A DNA stretch of 64,000 nt from Amphiura filiformis. Lineage: Eukaryota; Echinodermata; Ophiuroidea; Amphilepidida; Amphiuridae. Location: assembly GCF_039555335.1 (NCBI RefSeq), contig NC_092636.1, positions 217,501 through 281,500 on the forward strand, read 5' to 3'. The position numbers and the translations under genes were made by a program. The notes beneath the pieces were generated by a model. That model saw only the letters and a program-made list of their open reading frames with translations. It was not told the DNA's origin and did no database searches. Shown here piece after piece: positions 1-11,400 of the stretch (positions within the stretch are counted from its first letter, which is position 1; every line of letters starts with the position of its first letter).

Positions 1-397
1 GCAGCTTTTTGCATTTTGACCTCACTTTCACCCTCCATTTGAAATTTGACCTGACCATTGACCACGGATGACCTAACAAACGCAAATGTGAGCTTCCTTG
101 GACAAAGTTACACCCACCCACAAAGTTTGAGCTCCATTATATGAGCAATTTGAAATTTTTACCTTTTTTGACCTATGACCTCTTAACCGTAGGTCTGACA
201 AAAAGGTCACCATGGAAACTTTTGTTTTTTAGTCCAAGGTCCACCCACCCACCAAGTTTGAGCTCCATAGGGCAATGTGAAATTTCTACCTTTTTTGACC
301 TATGACCTCTTAACCGTAGATCTGACGAAAAGGTCACCGTGGAAACTTTTATTTGTTAGTCTAAGGTCCACTCACCATGCTCACCCACCAAGTTTGA
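1..397. repeat. Degenerate dispersed repeat rich in GACCT/GGTCA words
   Basis: Segments of about 110-120 bp recur here and at 1292-1620: CACCCACCAAGTTTGAGCTC followed by a TTTGACCTATGACCTCTTAA block and a GGTCACC..TGGAAAC block. It reads as one degenerate tandem or dispersed family, later split by the transposon at 398-1286. No coding potential was recognised. Confidence 0.6.
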
Positions 398-1286
398 CAG
401 TGGACTTCGGTTGTATATATAAAAGCGCATATATAAATGCGCACGTGACCAGATGGCCAGTGCCATGTTCGTGTTACCTCACTGTCAATCACTGAAATTG
501 CGACCACAGTTCCAGGTGGTGGCCGCATTGCATTCTCTAAATTCAGTAAATTTTCATCGTCAACCGTGTAATTGAATGGGATTATTTTGAAATTTTAAAA
601 CGCTTGAAATATCACAAACAAATAGGCCTATGTTGATAAATAATATAAATACAAGCTAAAACCGTTGGGGTTCGATAATGAACCCCACAAAATTAACTGA
701 CTATATTGGAAAATGCCATACGGCCGGGCGGTTTCACTAGTTGCCGGCTCGATCATGTCATCCGCCGCCTGCACAGTTCTGACCTTAAAGCCAATCATGT
801 CCCCTTTCATACTTTCATGCCGTTGCGACAAGAGGCATGACTTATCAGCCATTCACAAGTCTTGATTGTGTCTGTTTGTCTACAATGCACGTGTGTCACG
901 CCGCTCGGCGGCAAGCAGCATGATAGTATGAAACCAGCACTACGTCATAGATATGGCCAATTGGCACGCCCATTTAGCACGGAAATTATGAAATATAAGT
1001 TTGTAAATCAGCTATATCTAGCTTTTCCGTAGTTAATTTTTTTTTCCGTGATGGAAAACGTTAATAAAGAGTTTATCTTTCGGGTCAAGTTATTTTACCC
1101 TTTGCAATCAATGCCACTATTTTGCAAAAGCAATTTTCCTTGCGACCTGTCATTTTCCCCTATACTTTTGCACGGGGAGTTTATGTACATTCGGGTACCT
1201 TATATCGTTTAATACGGTATGGCGACTTGTAGATGTCACGTGCGCATTTATATATGCGCATTTATATATACAACCGAAGTCCACTG
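398..1286. mobile_element. Non-autonomous DNA transposon with about 50-bp TIRs and 5-bp TSD
   Basis: The ends are inverted repeats starting CAGTGGACTTCGGTTGTATA and continuing through an AT-rich stretch with GCGCACGTGAC. It is flanked by TTTGA on both sides (393-397 and 1287-1291). The uninterrupted target (AGTTTGAGCTCC) can be read in sibling repeat copies near 254-265 and 1413-1424. No transposase is visible. The superfamily is uncertain (a 5-bp TSD and CAG/CTG ends are compatible with several). Confidence 0.75.
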
Positions 1287-1291
1287 TTTGA

Positions 1292-1625
1292 GCTCCATAG
1301 AGGCAATTGGAAATTTCTCCTTTTTTTGACCTATGACCTCTTAACCGTAGGTCTGACGAAAAGGTCACCGTGGAAACTTTTATTTGTTAGTCCAAGGTCA
1401 ACACACCCACCAGGTTTGAGCTCCATAGGAGCAATTTGAAATTAGACTTCAATTGGACTTGTCTTGACCCGGTCGTTGACCTTTGACCTTAAAAGATATA
1501 AACTGGTTCTTCCTCATATCAAGCTGCACCCACCCACCAAGTTTGAGGAACGTGCGACCCCTAGTCTCCGAGAAAAGAGGCGGACAGACAAACAGACAGA
1601 TTCTGGTGAATTATATTAAGATAAC
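1292..1625. repeat. Continuation of the 5' repeat and a GACAGACAAACAGACAGA tail
   Basis: The same repeat blocks as 1-397 resume directly after the TSD. The region ends in CGAGAAAAGAGGCGGACAGA and short ACAGAC repeats, resembling the 3' tail of a dispersed repeat. No gene is seen. Confidence 0.5.
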
Positions 1626-1739
1626 AGTATTGATTTGTTTCACGACAGATATCATCTAAAGATAATTTTAAAAATTGAAAATTTAGAAAATTCCATAGGA
1701 AAATTGCCGAAAAACGCACCCCCACCCATCAGCCCCCTA

Positions 1740-2140
1740 TCATGGTCGCGTCGCCCCTCCATATCCCTGCAACATAGGATGACTCACGAGCCAACTATAC
1801 GCATAATTGACAAGGACACTAACAAGCATAGTAGATGGATACGCGAAGCACTTTGGATCAGAAAGAGGGGCACCCAGACTATCAACCTTGGCGAGGGCAT
1901 CTACTCTCTAAATCACATGTATGATCCGCTGTTAAGAAATGTGCACCCTAGGAATGAGAAATTTCGCGGGAGTGTAGGTGGATCATCGCATTACTGAAGA
2001 AGTCAACCGACCTGGTTGACGAAACCAAGGAGGATAGATAGAAAGGAGAAGAAATAGATTACGTAATGCTTTGTTCCTTTGATGTCGATTAGAGATTACG
2101 ACAGGCTATTCATAAAAGTGGTACCATTGTTTCGAACAAA
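1740..2140 (+). mobile_element. Penelope-like element 3' fragment (C-terminus of GIY-YIG-type ORF plus 3' UTR)
   Basis: An open frame to the stop at 1995 contains RIIDKDTNKHSRWIREALWI and then INLGEGIYSLNHMYDPLL, matching the tail of retroelement ORFs with a GIY-YIG endonuclease as I recall them. The following untranslated block (about 2015-2135) recurs in inverted orientation at about 6183-6306. It is 5' truncated and non-functional. Family assignment is from memory of conserved residues. Confidence 0.5.
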
Positions 2141-3222
2141 GGGGTTCCGCCGTTAAATTGGTCACTGATCCGGCATCATATTAACGCTTTACTCAACAGG
2201 CGAGTATAAATAAGTGACCACAATACAGTCATGTGTAAGGGCAGTCATGTGTAAAGTGGTACCATTGTTCTTACGTATCCCAAATGTGCGCTTGTGCGGG
2301 ACTGAAGTCTGTAAAGGAGGGTTTAGTTGTCGATATAATCTTTTTTATCACCCACCTGACTTTAGGCGCTTCATTTAAATAAATTGAATGCCCCTGCTGA
2401 TCGACTACACATTAGAATGTATTAGCTGACAGGTCCACATTTCTATAGTATTCTATAATGGTAATCGCTGCGTATACATGTAAGTATAAATATAGGCCTA
2501 TAAAGGTTTTTTCACAAATGCACCTAGGTTTCATTATCATTGAGGTATAGGACTTTTTATTTTTTCGGAGAAGAGCAGGTAGGGTAACTACTTGATTATA
2601 TTTCTACATGTTCATTCTACATACTCTGACAATTTTAGAAAATTGGCACGAGTCCGGTTTTTTTAAATCACATTTTTGTTCCTAAAATGGGGGTTATATC
2701 GCCCTCAACGGGAACTCTCTCCATAGGGCTACACACAGTGTCGACTTCCTATACGATAAATATAAATTTAATACTCCGTTGGTGAGCGACGGGCGACTGG
2801 TATTTCACCGAACGCAAGAAAAGGAGTTCTATCTGATTGGCTAGCAATCGATCGCTTAGGTCGCTTAGTAGTCAACTACAAACTCAAAACTGAGCAACGT
2901 ATTCAATTCGATTGAAATCGATATTCTATTATTGACGTAGATAAAGAGAGTGATAGTGTGTCAATAATGTACATTGTATTGCAGCTGGATTTTACATGCA
3001 TTCTTTTATATAAATTTGTTCTCAAAGAGTTGAATATGATCACAATTTTTACTCAGGATTTCAAATTTTTTACCCGCAAATTGCAGTTAAACATATCCAC
3101 AGCAAAATACCGGTCCTCACTAATTAGTGTATTTAATTTCCAGTTAGTGTATTTAAGATAAAACCTGACAACAAATAAAATTTTCTTGCAATAGAAATAT
3201 CATATGGGATACTGATATGGTA
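2141..3222. other. No gene recognised; AT-rich intergenic DNA
   Basis: Short open frames here lack codon structure and similarity that I recognise. A short duplicated phrase (GCAGTCATGTGTAA) occurs at about 2226-2258. Nothing else is supported. Confidence 0.4.
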
Positions 3223-3223
3223 G

Positions 3224-4710
3224 GCCGCAACCGCCACAACGTGGAGCTGCTACGCGTAGCTGACTTTTTGCTCCGTGGAGCCAAATTGACCAATCATGAT
3301 CATGTTAGAGTTTTTCATTACTCGGAGGTAAAACTGACTAATTAAGTACGACTTACTCATTACGTGAAGCGAATTTATTCATTAAGAATTTGCCAGACGA
3401 GCGTCACGTAGTTGCAAGATATCATCGGTCACGAAAGTTATGATTCAAAAAGTAGTTTATGAAAAGTACGAACTGACTTATTATTAAGATGGACATGCAC
3501 TCATAAGAAACTCATACAGTATTGTACATAACTATATAGCTAGGCAGAGTGGTGGTAAACTATGCACACAGTTCTGCGATCTGCAATTTATCGCCGGGAG
3601 CTAATTTGTATAACTTGCGCGGTGTCCCTGCGGAATTCGACCTTCAGCAAACTGCAAACCAGTTCGGATTTACTTTATATACTAGTAGTAGGCCATACAT
3701 ACTGTAGTTACTGTCCTATACACAATACTCAGTGCGCTCACCATTGACGCGCGACCTCTACAAATAGTGTATGTTAGAAGTATAGGCCATTGCCTAGTTG
3801 ACGTCACTGTGTAAAAAATAACCGGCCAATATTTAAAGTATTCTCTGAAATTCTAGAAAATATAGTTTTGTAACATGTCCTAAATTTTTAGCTAATTTAG
3901 GTGTTTGGAAATATTGGTACTTTAGTGTTTTAGGAAGGATATGTAAACGACAGATAACACCAAAAATATGAAGAAATTATCTCTAAACCGTGTTAAGTCA
4001 TTAAGCTTCTCATTTTCAAGAACGCTGGTTAACAATAAGCAGACTATTGTCTCATTTCGTAAACAAAAGCCCACAGTATTGTTACCTTGCGTTCGCATTA
4101 TAATCGTTCACCCAACTGAAACTATAATACCAGCTCATTGCTCAGTGCACAGGTAAAACAGACACAAGTGCAGTGTGTATTTAACCAGAGAAGATCTGAT
4201 GTAACATAGTTGAGCTGTTTTCATTGAGTGTATCTTGGTTTAATAGCTTTTAATAGGGTTTAAGTCCTTCAAAGGTCGTGGTGAGTTCTACTGTAGACAT
4301 GACTGCATCATGATTATTTAAAAGTCAACAACATTCAACAATATGATCACCGTGATAGTATGAGAGTATCAGTACCGTGGGTGTCAGTGATCCTGGCCTG
4401 ACACAGTAGACAAACAAACAAACAAACACGCCACACACATGACACATGCATGCAAGGTAACATTGACTATACACTAATCAAACAATGGTATTGATCCTGT
4501 ACAACTGGTCGTGGTTTATTTACAATCGATTCATTTAAAATCCCCATAGTAAACATTAATTTTGGCAAGAGTTTTCTCTCTCTGGAACGAGGATGCATCC
4601 ACTGGCTCCGCGTAATGAAAAGATCTAACATGATTGGTCAATTTAGCTCCGCGAAGCGAAAAGTAAGCTACGCGTAGCAGCTCCACGTTGTGGCGGTTAC
4701 GGCCAGCCAT
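3224..4710. mobile_element. Long-TIR DNA element, about 1.49 kb
   Basis: About 80 bp at 3224-3305 (GGCCGCAACCGCCACAACGT, then GCTGCTACGCGTAGCT) returns as its reverse complement at 4628-4708. The flanks are ATAT-like on both sides, so the TSD cannot be resolved. The interior contains only short open frames without recognisable domains. I interpret it as a non-autonomous DNA transposon. Confidence 0.6.
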
Positions 4711-5099
4711 ATATTGATCATGCGAAAATCGTAAAACATAGAATAGAAACAGTGTGGCAGGCTCTCAAAATCTCAAATTGTATGCTTAGCCTGAGTCGCA
4801 CGGCCTATCTCGAACAAAATCACCATGCGTAGTTGTTGAAAACGTGAGGATTCATCGTACTATCACGGCAATTTTTAACACGAAGATATAGGGATGATGA
4901 CGGTGTGCTACATGTAAAGACCAGTTATAGACAAATGACCCTAAAATAAAACGGACTCGTACATTGTTCCTCAAATTTTGCATATGATGTAGATTTAACA
5001 TCTGAAATGTAATGCAAGTGGTGTCGTTGCTGCTCTTCTAAATTCATTTTTAAAATGTCCGCCCCAGACCAAGGTGGTCCATTTACTTTTATTTTAAGA

Positions 5100-5465
5100 A
5101 GGAGATTGGCATAGAAATAGCGGCGTGGAAGGGGGTGGGGCAGATTCTCCCCTGTGAGAAGTCTTGAGAGGGGATATGAGGGAGGAAAAGGGGGAGGAGG
5201 GATATGGAGAATGAGGGGGCCTACAGGAAGGGAGAAAGAGGACAAATGAAGAGAAAGAAATAATGAGAAGTAAGTAAAATAAAATAATAGAAAGATAAGG
5301 ACATATTTATATTGGAATGACAGGGAGAATGAGAGAGGACAAAAAGAAAAGAAAGAGGGGGAAGAAGGCAAGAGAGAGAAGGATAGTGAGGGAGTGAGGG
5401 AGTGATAAAGTTAGTGTAGGCCTAGGAAAGAATAAGTACAGAGAAAGAAAGAAAGGAAAAGAAAT
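5100..5465. repeat. Strongly purine-rich (R-strand) tract
   Basis: About 360 bp of the plus strand are dominated by GGGA, GAAA and GAGA words, with the complementary pyrimidine strand opposite. The long minus-strand open frames across it (Ser/Leu/Pro/Phe-rich) are a by-product of the composition. The tract is low complexity and may be triplex-prone. Confidence 0.6.
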
Positions 5466-5487
5466 GTAATAATAATTATCATAAAAC

Positions 5488-6168
5488 TGAACACATAACA
5501 GCACTAAGCAGCCATTCATGACATCAATGCCGTTGTGCGTTACGTAATTAAAGAGCCCAGTCAGATGTATTTCGCACCTGCCAAGCACAAGTCACCCAAT
5601 TTCGAAAACTGGACGTTGAATGTACACTCTTATGAATATTGATTGGCAACATTTTCCAATATGTCAGCGCTCTAATAAGACACAATAGAACAATGAACGT
5701 TGCAGCCCGCTGGACGAAACTGTCTAACCGTGAGTAGAAAACTGGATTTGTCTACATAACTAACGAACTTTATGACTTTATATAATCCTGATGAATCTAT
5801 TCCAAGACGTTTAGCAGCTAAACATAATGTGTCAAATTTCTGAGCATTGGTCAGTGAGGGTGTTCAATTTCTAAACATCTGACATCCATATTCTAAGCAA
5901 AACGTTTTTAAACACATTCTTGCCTTCACTTTATAAACACTGTTTTTGCACTGAGTGTAGAGACTAAACACATAACAGCACTAGGCAGCAAATTCAATGA
6001 TGTCAATGCGTTACGTAATAGCCCAGTCAGATGTATTTCACACCTGCCAAACACAAGTCACCCAATTTTGAAAACTGGACATTGAATGTACACTCTCATG
6101 AATATTGATTGGCAACATTTTACAGTATGTCAGCGCTCAAATCGGACACAATAGAACAATAACCCCTG
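5488..6168. repeat. Pair of direct repeats of about 200 bp (5488-5695 and 5967-6168)
   Basis: Both copies contain CACATAACAGCACTA, GCCCAGTCAGATGTATTTC, CACAAGTCACCCAATTT and TGAATATTGATTGGCAACAT in the same order, with point and small indel differences. They lie about 480 bp apart, and the second abuts the Penelope-like end at 6183. The intervening 270 bp holds nothing recognised. Confidence 0.65.
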
Positions 6169-6182
6169 CAGTGCGCTGTTCG

Positions 6183-6306
6183 AAACAATGGTACCACTTT
6201 TATGAATAGCCTGTCGGAAAATCAAATCGGCATCAAAGGAACAAAGCATTACGTAATCTATTGCCGCTCCTTTCTATCTCTAACCTCCTTGGATTCCACG
6301 ACCATT
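6183..6306 (-). mobile_element. Penelope-like 3' end, second copy, inverted
   Basis: The reverse complement matches the 3' untranslated block at about 2015-2135, including AGATTACGTAATGCTTTGTT and AAAAGTGGTACCATTGTTTC. It is a short, 5'-truncated fragment only. Confidence 0.55.
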
Positions 6307-6309
6307 CTT

Positions 6310-7090
6310 ACCTATCACCTGTTTTATTGTTACCTTGTGGAGGCCATACTTTTATTTGAATGATGATAGGTCTGTCATGAGAGACGTCACGTCGCATTGA
6401 ATGCCCTCTTTTCGGAATGTTACATCACAATTCTATATTATTATTCAAGGTTGTTACGCGTGTCTGTCATCGACTTGACAGCAAGCACACCCCGGTACAA
6501 ATAATAATTGTAACTTGTGGAAAATCGTCTTTTTAGGTATTATTCTATTAGTTTCTGCTTGGAAAATCACATACACATGTGTTTTGGTCAAAATGGCAAC
6601 AATCTTGTTTTTACCCCTACCCACCTGTGGTAGCTTTACACATTCCTTAAGCCGTTAAAAGACATATAGGCTACAAGCTGTATCAAAATGATTGGTACCC
6701 GGCAGTTTTGATGGTTATTGAAAAGCCTGCTTTTTCTTAATGCAACATATTGGATCCTCTTAAAATAACCATAATTTATTGTTATATAACTGTTAAAGAC
6801 ATTAATCAACAAATTATGCGGATCCCGTGTTGTATTTTGATGTGTCAGTCATGTCCATAATCACTGGAAACTGATGGGTACCGGTACCAATCATGATACA
6901 TCCCCTATACACAAGCCCCACATACCGTTGAAACAATCAATCATGTTAATGGAAATTCTTTACAACGCCTTTTTTTTTAAATCTATAACTGTAATTACAT
7001 TAACTAGTATTTGAACAAATCTGCCTTCACCGTAATATAATACATAACTTTGGAATAGTATACAAAATCGAACAAATGACAGTCTATGCT
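6310..7090. other. No gene recognised
   Basis: This is AT-rich DNA with no domain, clear repeat pair or RNA gene that I can support. Confidence 0.35.
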
Positions 7091-7099
7091 ATATGCAGG

Positions 7100-8180
7100 T
7101 ACTTATATAGCGCTCTTACAAAGAAAACCATGTATCACAGCGCTTTACAAAAAAATAAAGAAGAAAAAAAACATACAAGAACAAACAACAAATCAAATAT
7201 CAAATAAATGAGTCTTTAGATTAGACCGGAAGGTTGCCAGCGTTGGAGAGTGGCGGATATGGTGAGGGAGTTTGTTCCAAAGAAAAGGTTAAATATCACC
7301 AATTAGTGCTGGGCAGTGCGTGAAAATAAGAGAGGGACTTTTTTCCTGCATAAGGTGCTTAAAAATCACTGAAAAATACCAAGCTGTATAGTAAAAAAAA
7401 GTGCAAATTTCAGAGTAACATGCAGGAAAGGCATGTTTTCTACCATTATTTTACAGTTTTGATGAAAAGTTCCCCGAAATTCATCCACTGCACATCGATT
7501 TTGCCCCCCAACCAGTTGGCTAAAATCTGTTCACAAAAAGGAGGACGCACTGTAAAATTGTGGTCTTTCCTCTTCAGTGCTTTAAAACAAAGAAGTCTTA
7601 GGTCACCATATATGTTGAAATTTTGGTCATTTGGGGATTCATCCTTCTACTCTTAATTGAGAATAATGTCATTTCACTGTGAGAGTTCCTATGTGAAAAT
7701 CGTGCTTGAAATCACCTATTTTTCCATTGAAACCTGTGTTATAGATAAGAGTGGTATTTAACCAAAAGGTCCTGCTACAAAGAAGGCTTTATCACCAGTT
7801 AGAGTGCATGTATGCGGTACAATGAGAAGTGTGTTGTCCTGGGCAGAGCGTAATCCACTTCTACTGGGAATGTAAGGCTGATGAATGAGTTCAGTGATGT
7901 AAGATGGAGATGTTGTTGAGTCCATGAAACATTTATAGACGATGGCTAACAGCTTGAAAAGGATGCGACTAGGTACCCGGGTTGGTAACCAGTGGAGTTC
8001 ATGAAGAAGAGGTGTGGTATGATCATACTTTTTTGCCTTGCTGGGCAGCACGGGTCTGTAGACGTTGAAGTCTGTTTGAGTCTTTCGATGTAATATAATA
8101 CCATAAAGCAGAGAGTTGGCATAATCAAGCCTCGATGTTATAATGGCTCGGACTGCATCGCATCTTGACATGTTGACAGG
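7100..8180 (-). mobile_element. LINE 3' fragment (L2/CR1-like reverse transcriptase C-terminus), split by a MITE
   Basis: The minus frame from about 8178 gives AIITSRLDYANSLLYGI, then PLLHELHWLPTRVPSRILFK, then DKAFFVAGP, the well-known C-terminal region of L2/CR1/Jockey-type RTs. After the inserted element (7287-7763) the ORF resumes as LWNKLPHHIRHSPTLATFRS, then NLKTHLF and stop. The 3' tail has the GCGCTTTACAA / AGCGCTATATAAG words common to these LINEs. It is 5' truncated and frameshifted. It lies immediately 3' of the gene 1 stop in the same orientation. Confidence 0.75.
7287..7763. mobile_element. MITE inserted in the LINE fragment, TIR GGTTAAATA
   Basis: The ends are GGTTAAATATCAC at the left and its near reverse complement GTGGTATTTAACC at the right, flanked by AAAA on both sides. 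Removing it rejoins the LINE reading frame between VAGP and LWNKLP, which fixes the boundaries. The superfamily is unknown. Confidence 0.7.
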
Positions 8181-8189
8181 CAGCTTAGT

Positions 8190-8443
8190 CTACATTCCCA
8201 CTGTGCCATAGCTACTTGTTGAATATGTTCTGCCATCCTTTGTCACTACCACTGCAACTGATTGAGTACGGGGGTGTTGGGGTTCAGTTTGGAGTAACCG
8301 TTCCGTAGGTACCGGGGGCTTCGTTACTACTTTGGGTTCAGGTGGTTCCGCGTCTTTTCGAATAGTCGTAATGCGAATGGATTCTTTTTGCTTTTTGCCC
8401 TCTTTGCTAAAATGTATACCGTATGAAAAGTAAAGCACCATGC
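8190..8443 (-). CDS. Gene 1 exon 6 (last TM end and cytoplasmic C-tail, stop)
   Basis: It begins in phase 1 with GMVLYFSYGIHFSKEGKK, the usual CAT end of the last helix (YFxYGIxxSKE), followed by a basic and Pro-rich cytoplasmic tail ending YGTVGM and TAG. The acceptor is CATTTACAG. A LINE fragment in the same orientation starts within about 10-20 nt of the stop, so the 3' UTR is probably LINE-derived. Confidence 0.8.
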
Positions 8444-11400
8444 CTGTAAATGAAGAATAGTAAAAATATTTTATTTGATTTCACCAAAAATATTTGAAAT
8501 TTGGGCGAAAATTAGGCTTTTTCATGGGTTTTTTTAATTGATCATTTTTTGACCATTTTTCGTTTCAAAGTTGGTCAAAAAAACCCGCTTCCTATATATT
8601 TTTATCTAGTTTTTGAAAATTAATATTAAAAAAATTTGCCCAACAATTTTTGTCATGTTGACCGAAACATTTTGGGCCATAAAAAAGGTTTTTTGGAGGG
8701 AGGGGGGATTTTCTCCAAAAATGAACATCTTGTTGGGTTTTTTTTTGGGGGGGGGGGTCTCCAAAATGAGCATCTTGTCCCAAATTTGACCTCACAGATG
8801 AATTCATCAAGTCATTGCCATTCAAAAAATGTATAGGCCTACTTTTATATTCTCTAGAACAACAATTTAGCAGTTATGAGGCCCGCCGAAAGTTTCCATA
8901 ATTCCAGGGTTAAGACCACCCTTAAGGGGGTACTACACCCCTGCCCAATTTTGTGCCTATTTTTGCATTTTTCTCAAAAATTAATAGCGTATTGAGGACA
9001 AGTAAGATATGTGTATTTTAGGGGCAAGGACTACAATTACTGCACTGGAAATTTTATTTCAGCACAGACAACAGTTGTGGAGTTACAGTCAAAAATGAGG
9101 GGAAACCAATATTTGATCAATAAATCAATAACTACTTGCTTTGAGTTGCTGAATTTTCAGTACAGTAGTTGTAGTCCTTGCCCCTATAATATACATATCT
9201 CACCTGTCACCAATGTGCTATAATTTTTAAGAAAAATGCAAAAACAGGCACAAAATTGGCCAGGGGTGTACTACCCCCTTAAGAGGAAGAATGTTGCTCT
9301 GATTATATTATGGGCGATTTAATTTGAAAATGGAGTAAAAATGCTCGAGAAAAACATTTTAAAAAGATGGTTTCGTTTATTGGCCTATATATCTAACCAA
9401 AGAAAGGGACCAACTTTATAATTTTTAATATATATATTTTTAATTTGAGGTATTAGTTACAAATTGATATGTTAATGCTGTACATGCTAGCCATAGGCTT
9501 CAACATAAAAAGTCCAGGTTTTGATATATTTTCTCAAAATATCAAGAGCTATCTTAAGAACCACTGAACCAATACTAGGCTTGTCTGTACTCATTTTTAT
9601 GCATTTTTCATGCTGATTCCAAATATAGTCATGTAAACATGGGAAATGTACATTTGACCAACTTACCAATGGATGTCCACACAGTCATCTCTAGCCACGC
9701 CAATGGTTCGAATCTCACCATCAGGATAATGTTACACAACAAACTAACTAGTGGAAGTATGGGCATCAATGGCACCTATCAAAGCAATGGGGAAAAGTCG
9801 TATACTTTGCAAACTTGCTTAATTTATTGTTGTTAATGAGTTATGTACGTTTTACAAAAGTGTTGTTGTTTCAGCCCTCTTTACAACGGTACTCAAGAAC
9901 CGCAGCACCTATAAAAGTATATCTGTGATATTTTAATTCTTCTACACGCTCGCTATGAATTGAGCAATGCAGTTTTTGCGAAAGCTCACTACCATTCATA
10001 AGATGCTGTGAACTACCAAATCACAACAGTTTAAAATAATTAATAGCCTTAAAGTTGTTCATTGTTATGCAAATGACAGTTCATGCTCCATAGCTTTTAC
10101 ACTGAGATTTAGGGGCTTGCTCTTTGTTATGCTGAAAGATTTCCCTATTTCACGTGCTCCCAGGCTGTTTCTACACAGGTGAATGAGCATGAAAAGAGTT
10201 TATCACATGACTATTTGGTGCGGACTAAATATCACATTAGTGTACTCAGGGAATGTAATGTCAAAGAAGCATGTAACTTCACACAGCTCGCTGCTTTGAA
10301 ATACATTTTGGAGATGATCTCTATCGGAGTGGCTTATGAGAAAATTCCAACTTGAACTAAACTTATAGTAGTCTATATAATAGAGGTCCTGCGTATATTT
10401 TTGCCCACTTACTACTTCTGATCTTCCAATACAACTTTCAACATGTGCGAATCCCTTTACATCAAGCCACTAACATGATCAAAATTTAATTGATTACAAT
10501 CGATTATTTAATAGGTGAAGTACCTACCTTAAATGGGATCCCTTCTGGATATTGCCTCAAAATCCAAAATGGCGCACAGCTTACCAACGCCAGGAGGATG
10601 GACGCCACAAGTACAAATATGGCAAAGCCATTGCCACTGGTAATTTCATCTATTTTATATGACAAAATAATAACTGCAACAAATGTACTCAAGATAGCAG
10701 TTACAAGACTGCAGAACACAACAGTAGTCGGATTATTATCAGCCCAACGCTTCAGTGCATTGTCACTTTGTGGTATAATTTTTTGAGGTTGAGGACTTTT
10801 CTTTGGTGATATGGGTGGTGATTTTAACAGAGGAGCTTTCTCGTCGTCGCGGGCGCTGTCATATTGCCTGCCATCATAACTATCTTCAAAACCGCGATTT
10901 TCTCCATTGAGTTCTGTTGTCGCAACATTTTGGCTAATTTCCTCATCATCTTCATCCTCATCATCTGCGTCATCACCATCATCATCGCCATCAATTCGTT
11001 GGTATCCGCGTTCCATAGCTGGTGGACTATATCGCAGAGTAACGCAAGCCATGGCAACAATGATGAATTCAACAAACGCTACCAATGACAAAAACTCAAT
11101 TAGTGCCACAAAACTAACAAAGACGCTGAGTAGAATAGATAACACTGCACCAAACATTGTCGCATTTACTGGAGTATGTGAATATTCGCTTGTTTGAGCC
11201 AAAAAGGCCGGTAATAAACCATCTCTACCCATGACATAGATTGCACGAGCTAGGCAATATGCACAATTGATGACGCCACCGGTCATGCTGCAGAGAGCAC
11301 CTATTGCGACGCATATTTCCATCCAAGTAGCCCCAACCTGGTGGAAAAGAGGAAGAATTAGAAAGCAGTTGTTTGACACTATTTTGGAATTGTGCTATCT

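Noticed and set aside
628-852. 74-codon minus-strand frame inside the 398-1286 element
   Set aside because: I could not identify a family or splice context. It is too short to support as a gene, though a captured exon is conceivable.
4925-5588. Long minus-strand Ser/Leu/Phe/Pro-rich frames
   Set aside because: They arise from the purine-rich plus strand. They are low complexity without domain or splice context.
9487-9669. 60-codon minus-strand frame overlapping gene 1 exon 5 boundary
   Set aside because: It is in a different frame from the transporter exon and mostly intronic.
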